Notes under the pieces: generated by a model
Databases searched by the model: none
The model's input: the letters and a program-made list of their open reading frames with translations, nothing else
What the model was told of the DNA's origin: nothing
Program-made: the position numbers and the translations under genes
NCBI GenBank assembly: GCA_003049485.1
Contig: PYST01000085.1
Span: 14,184 to 78,183, forward strand
Reading direction: 5' to 3'
Source of the DNA: Ophioceras dolichostomum
Taxonomy: Eukaryota > Ascomycota > Sordariomycetes > Magnaporthales > Ophioceraceae
Length of the DNA stretch: 64,000 bases
Shown here: one piece after another, positions 26,385 to 38,322 of the stretch
Layout: each line of letters begins with the position of its first letter
Numbering within the stretch: position 1 is the stretch's first letter

Positions 26385-28746
26385 CAACAACATAGCAGAA
26401 CCGCGTCAGAGGCTGGAGACAACATGGCCGCTACGGCCTTGCCTGAAACGACGAGGGCGATGCCCATGTCCTTCTATGCTGCCGCCCCGAGAGACCCACC
26501 AACCACCGAGCCGGGATATGGCGAGAACCAACTCATCTCGATTCAGACCGCGCTCAAGGCCGACCCCGGAGATGTCAACGAGAACTTCAGTCTTGCCGCG
26601 CTGCAGGACCAGTTCAGCCTCAAGAACGATGCCGGACCACGCAGCCACGCGTATAAGACGAGCGACGTTTCCAGTGTGGGGTCCTCGATGGTTCCCCAGG
26701 GCGTCGGTCCGGCGTCCAACGCTTCCCTCCGCTCAAACCAGCAGAGGAGCAACTGTCACCTGAACCCGCCCGACGGCCTCATGACCCCTCCCTCGGAGAA
26801 CGCAGCCACCGGCGAGCGTGAGTACCTGAACTCCCCCGAGGAGATCCGCTACATGCAGGTCTTCGTCGAGGAAGTGGGCGTGTGGATGGACAGCTTCGAC
26901 AAGGACAAGCACTTCAGCCGCGTGATCCCCTACCTGGCCCTCAAGTCACCCATGCTCATGAACGCCTTCCTGGCCTGCGGCGTCAAGCACCTGACGGCGG
27001 TCAACACGTCCGTCAATGACGACAAGGCGCTGTTCTACTACGACACCGCCACCACGCAGCTCCTGCGCAGCCTGCAGAACCCGGACCGCAACACGGCCGA
27101 GTGCGCCACCACGGCCGTCGTGCTCAACGTGTACGAGATCATGAGCGAGAAGCCCAACCAGCGCATGAGCCACATCGCGGGCGCGCGTGCCCTCATCCGG
27201 GAGTGCGGCTGGAACGCCAAGAGCACGGGCGTCGGCTCGGCCTGCTTCTGGCTCAACATCGGCATGGAGGTCCTCAGCTGCCTGGCCTTCAACTGGCAGA
27301 CGGCCTGGGATCCCGACCAGTGGGGGCTCGACATGAGTTTCCTCGAGGACCTGGAGAACAATAATGCCAATAACAACAACGACGGTAACCGAGCCGGCAG
27401 CAGCACTAAGAGTGGCAACAACGGCAGTGGCAGCAACAACGCTGAGGACAAGTCGAATGGCACCAGCAACAACAATAGCACGAACGGCAGGACCGCCGCT
27501 GCTGCCGCTAACGACGTTGATGGTGGAGCGAGAGGCGCCGAGGAAGAGGAGTGGGTGCACCGCATCTTCTACCTCTTGGCCAAGATCGCCAACTTCCGCG
27601 CCAACATCCCGCGGTTCCAGGAGCCTTCCCCTCACGACGAGCAGGTTCGGCTGCAGACGCGGTTCGCGGACTGGAAGAGGCTCAAGGCGCTGTGCGACTC
27701 GTGGAACGACAACTGCCCCCGGCCGATGCGGCCGTTTGGGTATCTGTACCCGTCGCAGACGCAGACCCAGTCTGCTTTCCCTAACGTCTGGTAAGTGGTC
27801 ACCCAACGTACTCACTCCTCTTACCATACCCCCCAAGATTCCATTCTTCCCTATATCCCATCCCACGAAACGTCAAACTAACGCACATCCTCTCTCTCTT
27901 TCCTCTCTCCCTACCAGGCTCATCAAGCGTGCCGCAGTAATAGGCCGCCTCTTCTACCACACCGCCATGTGCCTCCTCGCCCAAATCAACCCGACCTCCC
28001 CAAAAGACTCTGACGAGAACGTCGCGGCCCAGCTGCACCACGCCCACCAGGTCTGCGGCATCGTCGCGCACACCAAGGACCGTGGCGTCGCGTCCGTCGC
28101 GATCCGCAGCCTGGCCGTCGCCGCGTGCGTCCTGCGCGACCGCCGCGAGCAGGAGGAGGTCGTCGCGATCTTGGAGAAGATCAACCGCGAGACCGGCTGG
28201 CGCCTGGGCAAGGTGCACGTCGAGCTGGAGAAGGCGTGGGGGTGGAAGCCCGCGCCTGCTCCTGCTATGGGGGGTGGGCTTGCGCCGCTGCCGAATCCGC
28301 TGGTGAAGCTTGCGCAGCAGCAGCAGCAACAGCAGCAGGGGCAGCAGGGGCATACCGTGCAGCAGCAGCAGCAGCAACAGCAACAGACGACGACGCCTCA
28401 GCCGCTTCAGCTGCAGCCCGTCTCTGTCCCGGTTTCCTCGCGTGCCCCGTCCAATTCCTTGGTGACAACTTCGATGCCGCCTCCCCTGACGGCCGCCTTG
28501 GCCGCTGTCGCTGCGAATACCGTCCAGCAGCAGCAGCAGCAACAGCAGAGCTACTACCCACCGGCGCGCAGCAGTCCACCGCAGGTCATGGCTACGACGG
28601 CGACCACGGTGAGTAACAGGCCGCCTGTCAACCCGCTGCTGATCCGCGCCGACTTCAGCCTGCCGGACCATCCGTACCAGAACTGGTATGAGCCGCCGAA
28701 TCGGACGAGCCAGTTCAGCTCGCATGGGTTTTGGACTGGTCTGTAA
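25365..28746 (+). CDS. Zn(II)2Cys6 transcription factor, large, polyQ-rich (Moc3-like)
   Basis: Three exons (25365-26046, 26224-27790, 27918-28746) give 1025 residues. The N-terminus is His-rich (HHHHHPHHPHRSH). The binuclear zinc cluster CLTC-X6-C-X6-C-X2-C-X6-C starts at about residue 174, preceded by the basic GKPRRVRTG. The middle and C-terminal part is a fungal-specific regulatory domain, continuous across the third-exon join (NVW-LIKRAAVIGRLFYHTAM). Low-complexity insertions are a run of about 16 Gln encoded by CAG repeats (from 26346), an Asn/Ser/Gly-rich segment (27360-27500) and further Gln blocks (28313-28550). It ends in a conserved-looking SSHGFWTGL. The zinc cluster plus long regulatory domain resembles S. 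pombe Moc3-type regulators, but target genes are unknown. The ATG at 25365 is the first in frame; the frame upstream opens with GTG. Confidence 0.88.
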
Positions 28747-29705
28747 TGCTACTTGAGCTTCGCCCTTCTTTTCTTTCTCTCTCTCCGTTTCTGTTTTTGC
28801 TCTTTCCTCTTTTCCTGGCTCTTTCTCTCTCGGCTCGGCCTGGCGCGTGGGTTTGCTTTATTTTGCTTCATTTTTCCTCGTCACAGGGGGGTTTTCTTGT
28901 CTGGATAGATGAATAGTGCTCCTTTTTTCTGCTTTGTGGGATGGATGACTTCTTTCTTCTATGTGTTGTTTACGGCCCTTTCCTTCTTTTTTCTTCTTGC
29001 CTTGATTCTCCAATTCGATCTTGTGGATCTGTTTTTGATGAACGTTGGCTTGGCTACTTGAGTTCTTTACACTTTACAACACCTGCATCCTGGCATGGCA
29101 TACCTGGATTTAAGGCTGGCGAGCTGGTGGGCATTTGGATGTTCTTTCTCTCTCGGTCTCAATGTTCTTGGACACTAGATCTTTTCATGATGACGATTTG
29201 GAATTGTATTTCTTGGTCCGGTTTGGTTTGGTTTCGCTGTTTGGTTGGTAACTTTCTTTCCCGCGCATGATGGCATGCCGAGTGTTGTTGGCATTACTGG
29301 ATCTCATTCGTGCCGGCTAGCCATTATTATTCCTTCGCTTTTCATCCGTTCTCTTCTTGGTACATATTCTTTTCACTTCCTCATATCACCAATTTGATTG
29401 CTCCGGATTTTTTTTCCCTCTTTTAGTTCACAGCGGCCTGCTAGCTCGGCAGCTGGCCATGTCGGATTGTGACACTTTGCGATGCATCAGAGCAGCGCAG
29501 TGCAGGAGGCCGTTTTCGCCCATTCGTTATTTCGTACTATCAAAGTCATATTGACGCCGGATGTTTCTTCGTGGGACTAGATTTTCTACGATCCATCTTG
29601 GCGATTATTTAGCCTGCAAAATATGCGCTGCGAGCATATCCTTGTCCGAAGGCCTCCTCCCTAACAACGTGTTGCCTCTATACATGGGCCAATCCATTAT
29701 CGTTG
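28747..29705. other. Convergent 3' flanks of the Zn2Cys6 regulator and HAD phosphatase
   Basis: T-rich sequence of about 960 bp between converging stops, consistent with a long 3' UTR. No gene is seen. Confidence 0.5.
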
Positions 29706-30763
29706 CTATGTCATGACCTCAACTTCTTCCGCCACCGGAAAATCCTGCGCCTGTTCCGCCTGCGCCTCCTCGGTGCAAGACCTCGTCGCCACTCCAGGAG
29801 GCGGGACCACGATACCATACTTCTCGTAAGGGAACTTCTCCAACGAAGGCAAGTACTCAGCCCACCCATCACCCATCTCCCCCAGCGTGTGCTCATCCAC
29901 CCCATGCCCCGCCTCACCCGTCCGCCCGGCGAGGACCTCCTCCTCCCTGCCCTTATACTCCTCCTTCAGCAGCGGGTGCGGGCACCAGATCACGCGCATC
30001 CCCGCGCGCCGCCCCGACTCCACGCCCGGGACGCTATCCTCGAAGACGAGGCACTCTTCGGGCTTGACCTTCTCCGAAGCCGGCAGCGTGTTGTTGATAG
30101 TCTCCAACGCGAGCAGATAGATATCCGGCAGCGGCTTCCCCCTCCCAACGCCGATGCGGGGGTCGTCGCCGAGCACGCGATGCTCTTCCACGAAGGCGGC
30201 GAACAACGGACCCAGATGAGAAGTCTTGAGCTTGAAGTTCGTGGTCGTCGACGACGTGGCCAGCGCAACATGCACCTTGTGCCCCCTTTTCCTCCCGCTG
30301 TCTGCCGTCTTGTCGCCCTCATCGGCCCAGCGCTGTGTGCGCACTAAATCGGCCATTAGAGTCTCCACGCCGGGCAAGGGTTGCGCGGTGGGGAAGTGCT
30401 CGCGCTGCAGGGCGGAGAACTCGGCTAGGTACTGCTCGCGCGATATGGGGAGGCCGGCCCAGTCGTGGAAGATCTTGTTGGCCTCGGCCGCGGGTCTTCC
30501 CTGCAGCTTGGCCTTGATGGACCAGGGCAAGGGGGGCTTGCCGTAGCGCGCCAGCACGATGTTGATGCATAGCGTGTACAGGTCCTCGGTGTTGAGGAGG
30601 AGGCCGTCCATGTCGAAGAGACATGCCCGGATCGGTGGGAAGCTGTTATTTGGCCATGGTCAGTTACACAGTCGGCTAGTTGGACGGTTTCTCGCGACCA
30701 GCGTTGTGTTTTGGGCAAGTGAAAACGATCCTAGACCCCAACTTACTCGGTTTTCGGCGCCAT
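29706..30763 (-). CDS. HAD-superfamily phosphatase (HDHD1/Gpp1-like)
   Basis: Two exons on the minus strand: a 17-nt first exon (30763-30747) encoding MAPKT plus two bases, then 30642-29706; 317 residues. The tiny exon is supported because its join gives FPPIRACLFDMDG, completing HAD motif I with nucleophile Asp16 and acid/base Asp18. Motif II is the Ser in ALATSS (about 134-137), motif III the Lys in GRGKPLPD (about 175), motif IV EDSVPGV (Glu207, Asp208). The cap domain lies between motifs I and II, as in beta-phosphoglucomutase and pseudouridine-5'-phosphatase relatives. It should dephosphorylate a small phosphorylated metabolite; the substrate is not predictable. The last 50 residues are an acidic Ala/Glu-rich extension. 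It is divergent from the TPR gene. Confidence 0.88.
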
Positions 30764-31162
30764 GTTGGAGAACTTTGGGACGAGCAGATGATGCTAGGGT
30801 GGAGAATTACCACTGTCGAAAAGTATGGAGATCTGGTACAGGGTAAGGAAGGGGGAATAAATCAGATAAGATTATGTTGAGGCCTCGCCGAGTGACTCAG
30901 TGTCGATGATCTGGCGGGCCGGACCGGAGCCAATACCCCGATGAGGCGGGGCAATTCTACGCGCCAGCGGGGCCGGCCCCATTCGCGGCAGGATTGCGGG
31001 GCATCCCTGTGAGTTACCAGTCCCTGGTCTGTGTCCCTGAATGGATGCCGTCATCACCAGCCGGGTCAAAGTTGACTTCGCAAAAACCCAACTCTTCACT
31101 TGACTCTACATAATTATTCTCCCTTCTCGTATCTACGCCCTTGTTCCCCCTCCCCCGTGTAA
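30764..31162. promoter_or_regulatory. Bidirectional promoter region between HAD phosphatase and TPR gene
   Basis: About 400 bp between divergent ATGs; no clear TATA box. Confidence 0.5.
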
Positions 31163-32370
31163 ATGGCGCCCAAATCCTCAGAATCCAAGCCCTCTCCCTC
31201 AGCGAAGGGGGATCCACCCAAGCCCGACGGAAACGGCGGAGACGATGACAACGCCGAGACAGTTACGCCGTTCTCGCCAGAAGAAGAGGCGGCAAGCCTG
31301 CCCTTCCCCAACCACAATGCGCAGCGCTGGAGCTGTGATGATGAATACCCCAACTGACCAAGTGCTTGATACCTCTAATCGCAGAGCCTAGTAACCGAGT
31401 CCAACGCCCACAAAACCGAGGCAAACGCGCTCTTCACCTCGAGCAAATACGAGCCGGCCATCGCCAAGTACAACGACGCCGTCGCCGTATGCCCCAACTA
31501 CCTCGACTACGAAGTTGCCGTCCTGAAGTCCAACATCGCCGCATGCCACCTCAAGCTCGAGGAGTGGAAGGAGGCCATCTCCGCCGCGACCGCTTCCCTC
31601 TCCCGGCTCGATAAGATCGACGAGAAGGAAGCCGCAACTTCTGCCTCTGCCTCCGCTGAGCAAACAGACTCCGTTTCACCCGACGAAGGCGAAAACAAGA
31701 AGCCAATAGCAGAGCATAAGGAAGAGAAGGAGGAAGAAGAGGAAGAAGAAGTCGAAGCAGAGATCATCAGCACAGGCGCCGCCAAAGCCGCCCCCGCACC
31801 GAAAGCAGAAAAGACCCTCTCGCCCGCGGAAGCCGCCCGACTCAAACGGCAAGAAGACGTCCTCCGCATCCGCGCCAAAGCCCTGATGCGACGCGCCCGC
31901 GCCCGCAGCGAGCAAGGAGGGTGGTCGAACCTCGCAGGCGCGGAGGAGGACTACAAGGCGCTTTCGGGGATGACGAACCTGGGTGGCGCGGACAGGCGCG
32001 TCGTGCAGCTTCAGCTGCGCGCTCTGCCCGCGAGGGTGGAGGAGGCGAAGACGAAGGAGATGTCGGAGATGTGGGGGAAGTTGAAGGAGGTATGTTTCAT
32101 TTTGTTGTCTCTTTTCCCCCCCCGTTCCTTGGACCTCACTTGGCCTTGGGTTGTCCTCCCTCCCCTTTTCATAACTCAACCAGACGAGTTACCCCATTCC
32201 CCTGTACCTACTTGTGCTGTGCTGACCGACTGGCTCGCTACAACGACGTTGAACAGCTCGGGAATGGCATATTGAAGCCGTTCGGTCTCAGCACGGAGAA
32301 CTTCAAGATGGTGCAGGACGAGAAAACTGGCGGGTATAGCATGAACTTCCAGGGGAACAGCGAGCGGTGA
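31163..32370 (+). CDS. TTC1-like tetratricopeptide repeat protein
   Basis: Three exons (31163-31291, 31385-32089, 32257-32370) give 315 residues. The acidic N-terminus ends in SPEEEA and joins SLVTESNAHKTEAN, the first TPR helix. TPR signature stretches are TEANALFTSSKYEPAIAKYN and YEVAVLKSNIAACHLKLEEW, with a third repeat after an acidic Glu-rich insertion (about 165-190). The C-terminus LGNGILKPFGLSTENF with GGYSMNF is characteristic of TTC1 homologues. TTC1 proteins are co-chaperone-like adaptors binding Hsp90/Hsp70 tails. The first intron uses a GC donor (GCAAGC); the only nearby GT donor breaks the reading phase, and a CTGAC branch site is present. Confidence 0.88.
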
Positions 32371-32658
32371 TAATTTTGGTGAGGATCATCATTTATCACT
32401 GTCTCGTATCTGGCTTCTTTCCTTTCCTTAGCCGTATTCCTCTCCCGTCCAGATGCCTAAAACTCCCCTTTGTCCATTTTTCACCTTCCCGTGGTTACCA
32501 AATCCTTAGAAAGAACATCCTGAGACGCCGGCAAGGACAACTACCTTAGCTACACCCTAGAAAGATACCCAAAGAACAGAAACTTCGAACGCCTGTGACA
32601 TGAAGAGCGAAAAGCGACGGAGAGTAAGTGTTGGTGTCGTTAATCGAGCAGGGGGGGT

Positions 32659-35600
32659 TTACCCGCTCCCTCGGGACCTCTTCATCCTCGTCGTAAGTTC
32701 CGACCGAACACCGGACAACTGCCGTTTCACGCCGCCTCCGAACAACCAGTTTCCCTCCTCCGGGCCCGCTTCATCTGCCTTGCTGCTTCCAGCGCCCCAG
32801 GACAGTACCCCTGGACTGCCGCTGCCGCTGCCGCTGCCGCTGCCTGCAGATCCGAGAGGGTTATCGCTGTTGCTCCCGGAAGCGCTGCTGCTGCTCGCCT
32901 CTACAGCGGCGCCTGAGCCGCAACCGCCACCGCTGCTATCGCTATTGCTCCTGTTGCTCCTGGAACTACCGCTCCTGCTTTCTAGTGTCACCCCCCTAAT
33001 AGTCGAGGGAGAGTGGCCGATGCTGGACCCCAGCCCGCTATCGTCGTCCGCTGCCGCCGCCTCCTCGTTCGGGGACGGCGGATCGCCCTTCTTGGGGTCA
33101 CCCGAGTCGGGCCAGTGGAAGTGCATGGTGCGGTTGTGGCCGAAGATGACGGCGCCGCCGGCCGGAAGCTTGATGGGTGGTTTCCGCTGGAGCTTGTCGC
33201 GCAGGCTGGACGTGAACAGGACCTGGACTGGATCGTGATGGCTTCGGTGTGGCCGCTTGGAGGGGGCACTGGGTTCGGCTGCTGCGGCTGTCGTTGACGC
33301 GGTAGAGGTTGTAGGGGATGTGGTTAGAGAAGCAGTAGCGGGAGTTGGGATGCATGGGCACTGGTCGAAGGTCGTCGACCGGCTGTACCACAGAATCCCA
33401 TCGGTGAGCCTGCGCGGGTTTTCGTCCTCGTTGCCGTTGGCGTCCATGATGCGGACCAAGTCCGTGACGCAGATGGCGAGGTAGTACCCGTTGTCCGGCA
33501 TCGTCGACCAGCGCGAGCAGCTCAGGGCTTGCGGCCCCGCTGGGCGGATCAGCTCGCCGAAGCCGCGGCCGAACAGCGTCACGGTGTGGATCGCTCGGGT
33601 GAAGTCGACCCAACCCTTGCCAACAGTTGGCAGGGTGGTCACACGCGGATAGAAGGGGCCGCCGTCCGCGGCGACGTCCAGAAAGTCCCAGCCCTCCAGG
33701 TGCCTGCGCGGCCGGAGAGCCGCGGGGACGAGCTTGGACGGGGACACGACCACGCCGTTGCGCCGTTCTGCATCGGTTTGGTAGTCGATCAATTTCTCCA
33801 AGACGCTGTACAGCTGCTCCACACGATCTTCGACGCGGTAGTACCGCGTCTTTGTGGTGGCTGACTGCCTTTTCTCCCGCGTGCCTGTTTTCGGACCGCT
33901 GTTTGTGGCGGCGCCGCTGCTGCTTTCGGTCGTGCTCTGGGAGTCGTCAGTGCCAGAGGCAGCGTCCACCTCGAGCGTCTCCTTTTCGTACCTCTCGATC
34001 TTCTCTGGGTATATCGGGATCTGTCTGTTGGCCTCGTCTATGAGCAGACGGACGGCTGAGTCCCGTCCATGCTGACCATCGGCAGCCTCTGCAAATTCTT
34101 GCCACCGAAATAGGAATGCCGAGCTGAAGTCGTCATTCCGGTTATGCTCCAGTGAGGTGCGCAGAAGGTGCAGCAGGGCGCTAGCTCCGTCGACCAGCCA
34201 GCCCTTCTTGACCTCCTCGTCCCAGAGGAGTACGTACCGCTTCGAGATCCATCGCAGCTTGGCGATGTATCCTCCGCGGGAGACGTGCACCGGCTGGTCC
34301 TTAGTGCCAAGAGCAAAGGAGACGGCACCCTGAATCAGGTTGCCCCCTCCTGAAATCTCCGCCCGCTCTAGTACGCATCCGGCTGAGCCTTGTGAAAGGT
34401 GAAGCCGCGAGCGCCGGATAGCGGCGTAGTCCACCTCGCTCGGTGGTCCACCGACGCTGTACTTGGCCTCAGAGCACCAACCCACCACGTGCCGGACGCG
34501 CTCGACCTCATGCATGTTGCTACCGATGGGTCCGGCTTCTTCTCCGATGAGGAGTCCATCGAGGTAAGAGATACGTTCCCCAGCACCGTCGTATACCAGG
34601 TGCCAAACCATGAGGTCGCCGCAGCGCTTGGTTGGTACCAGCAGGGCGGAAAACCCTTTGATGAAGAGCCTCGAGTCGAACATCTCGATCTTGTTCGTCC
34701 CCACCAGGGCTGCCATCATGTGTAACGGCATCTCCAGTCCAAGGCTTGAGTCGCGCCTGCGCGGGATGGGAAACCCGGTGGCAACCACCGGGTTCCGGAA
34801 GAGTCCGTGCCAGCACTGCCCGTTGGCTGGAATCTTCGATGCGGGGACCGTCGCGCTGTATATTTTGAAGGTGATCTTGGCGCGCAGTACCGGCGGTGTC
34901 GCCTCTTGTTGTTGTTGGTCCCTGTGGCGTTGCTCGGAGTGGCAATCGGTAGCCTTCACGACTGGCATACGAACGAGCACACAACTCCGACCCCATTCGT
35001 CTGTCTCTGGGCGGAGCGCCGCTCCCATCCAAGCCATAATTTGGGCGACCTGGACGACGGAGTCCTGCAGACCCTTGACACATACATGCATCTTCCCGTC
35101 AAGCGGAGATTGCCACATGGTCAAGTTTGTCCCGTCGTTAAGTATCCCTAAGTAAGACGTAATTTATTTAATGATAGAGTAAGTGTCAGTGTTTTGTCCT
35201 TGGTTGGGGGAGGTCTTGGCATCGATACTCACCGCGCTTCAGTCCCCCGGCAGTGGGATCCTGTAAAACAGCCTGGACCATGGACAAGACACCTGGACCA
35301 TGGACGGGCCATGTCTGCCGAAGGTACTCTGAGACCGGCAGCGCCTGGGCGTCGCCCGCTGACCCTGTCAGCGTGACGGCGGACGCAATGGCCTTATGAA
35401 CCGCCTTCCCGTACTGTTGTGTCTCCAGGAACGCTCGGGGGTTCCAGTTTATCTCGAGCTCCACGTCGAAATAATCCGGTGCCCGGCTCCGGCTCACTTT
35501 CTTGCCCTGCTTCTGTGGCGCTAACCCCGTACGAATACGCTCTTCGATGTTGGTCATCGCATCTAGCTCGCTCTCCGGAATCGCTAGCACCATCTCACGT

Positions 35601-38322
35601 TTAAGAGCGCTGATAAGCTGTGCGTATTCATCCGCATTGAAGATCAATGAGCGATATTCCGGTAGGCCAGGCACCGACACTGGGTCTGTCTCGTTCCCAT
35701 CGTTCTCGTCGTTCTCGTCTTCCTCGTCGTCGATGGACTCGTCGATGGACCCATCGACAATCGCGTCGTCGGTCTCGAGTAGGTCGAAGCGCACGATTTC
35801 ATCGGCGACATCGACGGGTAGGCTATCTAGCGTCGCCGGATCGTGTTCGCGGTCCAGCCACATCTCAACCACGTCTTCTATGGGTGGCAATGTCTCGTTG
35901 GGCACCGCTTTCGCCTGTGGAGAGAAGTGGTTGCTCCTGACAGCAGCTACGATTGAGCTGCGATGGTCAGAGAGATTAGCAGAGGCGCTGAGCTGCCAAT
36001 TTGGTATACCTAGCAGGACAGGACCAGTTACCTGCAATGCTTGTGCACAAAGTACATGATGTCCCGATGCGTCTGGGACGGTGCATTGTGGCCAAGAGCG
36101 AGGGCGAAAGCCTTGAGCAACCTTGGTATGGCTCTCAGGGCCTGCTCGACAGCTTTGTGATCAATCATGTCGTCGTTACTGTCTGCTTTCAGTCGAGCGA
36201 GTAGGTCGTCCGCCAGCTCGGATACGTACGCGTCAATACGCTTCTCGCTCGCAAGGCTGCCGGCCTCCGAGTAGCTCGTCGCAGCGTCATCAATCTCGAT
36301 TGCAGCCACAGTGCCGATGCAGGCTTCCTCGGCTGGTGATGCCGTCTCCTCCCGGACACTATCGAGATTTGCCTCGTTTTTCGATCCTTTGGGCGCCGCG
36401 CTGCGACCTGTGGAACCGTAGCCGGAGTCTGAAAAGGCCGGCGGCATCCATGCAGCTCTTTGCGGACCTGTTCGTGGACCTGGTTGCTGTTCCGGTTGCG
36501 GTTCCGGTTGTGGATCGGGTATCAAAGCCCAAAAGCCTTGGATCCCTAAGGTGCTGTCCACTAAACCGTGCTCGGAAGTTACAAACGCCAACGGCAGATC
36601 TAGTTGCGTATCTGGCACAAAAGCCCTTCTGAACCCTTCAGGTGCCGAACGGGTATCCGGAGTCACCCGTGAGGCTGGTTGCAGATCCGGTTGCGGATCG
36701 GGCACTGAAGCTGATCTCGCCCTAGCAACTCTCAGCAGTGTCGTAATTGCGCCGAAGCCATTCTCAGAGACAGAAGTGACACCGTCTGGGAAAACTAATT
36801 TCTCAAGTGCTGGATCAAGGACGGGGTCTGCTCCAGCGTCGAGCAGACACTTCACCAGGGCGAAATGCCGAGTCTTCACGGCGATGTCTAGAAGCGTCCT
36901 AAAGTGGCTGTTGCGCTGATTGAGCTGGTTGAGCGACTTATCCCCGGTGTTCAGCAGTCGATCAACGGCGAGGGTGTCACCTCTCGTGACCGCCAAGTGC
37001 AGAGATGGGGTCCCATCGTGATCAGCTAGATCTAGCTCTTTTAGGAACCGTATTTTGGTGGTGTTCTCGTCGTCTCCTCTTTTATGAGCCTGTTCCAGCC
37101 ACGACTGCGGAGTCGACTCGGCCCTTGCATGTTCTTGGGGCTTCCATGACACCGATGGGCTTTTGACTTGCCAATTCTCAAGGGAGGATTTGATCACGAC
37201 AAGGTCTTCTACCAGGAACTCAGCCTCCTCTTGTAACCGCATTTCCGCTCGTCCGAAGATTTCTTCGATGAGCCTCTTCCTCACTGCCTCATGACGACCT
37301 CTCTCTACGAGCTTCCGATCGAGCATGTCGCCGCATATCTTCACCAACTGCCACGCTCGCACGACGAAGGCCATGCTGATCTCGACTTGTTGGTCTCTGC
37401 TGAGCTTACCCTCGTCGGCCAGCTCTTCAAGGTGTTGCCGCATGTTGCTGAGCGAGCTCAAGGCGTTGACTCTCGGAACCACGGTCACTTCCCCATCTTT
37501 TGCCGCGTTGATCATCGCCCAGGTGCGTTCGTTGAGTTTGTGGAGGATTGACCGCAGCGGCTCGCTCTCGATGGGAAGCGGGATTTCCGGGAATGCCAGA
37601 CTCTTGATATCGAGCACCTCGCCCTCGAATGCACCTTGGTCTGGTGCCGGCCGCGGGTTCACATGACGAGGCTCTGGATCCCGTGCCCAGGGACTGCCCC
37701 TAAGCTCCGTCGGCGACGTCGGAGGAGATACGATGAGTCGTACCGGAAGTTGCTCCAGTAATCGGCCTTGATCGTCGTTGCTCGGCCCCTTCTCCACGAC
37801 CCGCTGCACAGTATCGCGCCCGACGTCCTGGAAGAGTGGAGCCGAGGCATGGTCGACGATCCCCGGTGCGTTCGGAATCAGGGATGCAAAGCGGGAAGCT
37901 AGATCTCCGGAGGCTACATTTTCCGTACAAGCATCCAGAACAGCTTCAGGATGCGCAGGGGCTTCGACTGGAGGCGCCAGGCTAGAAGGACTTCCCACAA
38001 TTCGTGGAGGTGGATCTCGCTGAGTGGCGACGAGATCAATCGGCGACACACGCCTTTTAGTTCTATACTTCACTTGCTCCCAGCGATTGAGGCGAATTCG
38101 ATACGCTCTCAATCTATGATCGGACCACTGTCGGTCAGCAAATCCGTCCAAACCTTGCCTCAAAATATCTTCTCATCCCCAGAACGTGGGAGACTTGTCG
38201 GTTTTTGCTTACGAAGCTTCGAAGCCGTGCTTTTCCCGCATTATTTTCTGCACCCCGGCCAAAGACTTGCGCCGATAAAGGCGGAGGATCTCAGCCTTGT
38301 GCTCATCCCATTGCTTGGTCAT
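32659..38322 (-). CDS. Large Clr5-domain/ankyrin protein, function unknown
   Basis: Four exons on the minus strand (38322-38213, 38113-36032, 35957-35233, 35147-32659), all phase-compatible, give 1801 residues. Residues 1-55 are a Clr5 domain (TKQWDEHKAEILRLY ... HGFEASLRAYRIRLNRW), split by intron 1. About 395-470 holds two ankyrin repeats (LHLAVTRGDTLAVDRLL, LDIAVKTRHFALVKCLLDAG). About 510-580 has imperfect Pro/Gln/Asp repeats. The last exon carries a module found in many fungal hypothetical proteins (CWHGLFRNPVV, GFPIPRR, IKGFSALLVPTKR, WHLVY, ISYLD), then a Ser/Gly-rich tail. Clr5 was named in S. pombe silencing, and in filamentous fungi often caps repeat proteins of accessory loci. I see no enzymatic motif. 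The single-gene model rests on three in-phase introns with consensus ends and CTGAC or CTAAT branch sites in the first two. Confidence 0.8.

Noticed and set aside
26946..27866. 306-codon minus-strand frame opposite the Zn2Cys6 regulator
   Set aside because: It mirrors the GC-rich third positions of the real exon and has no domain.
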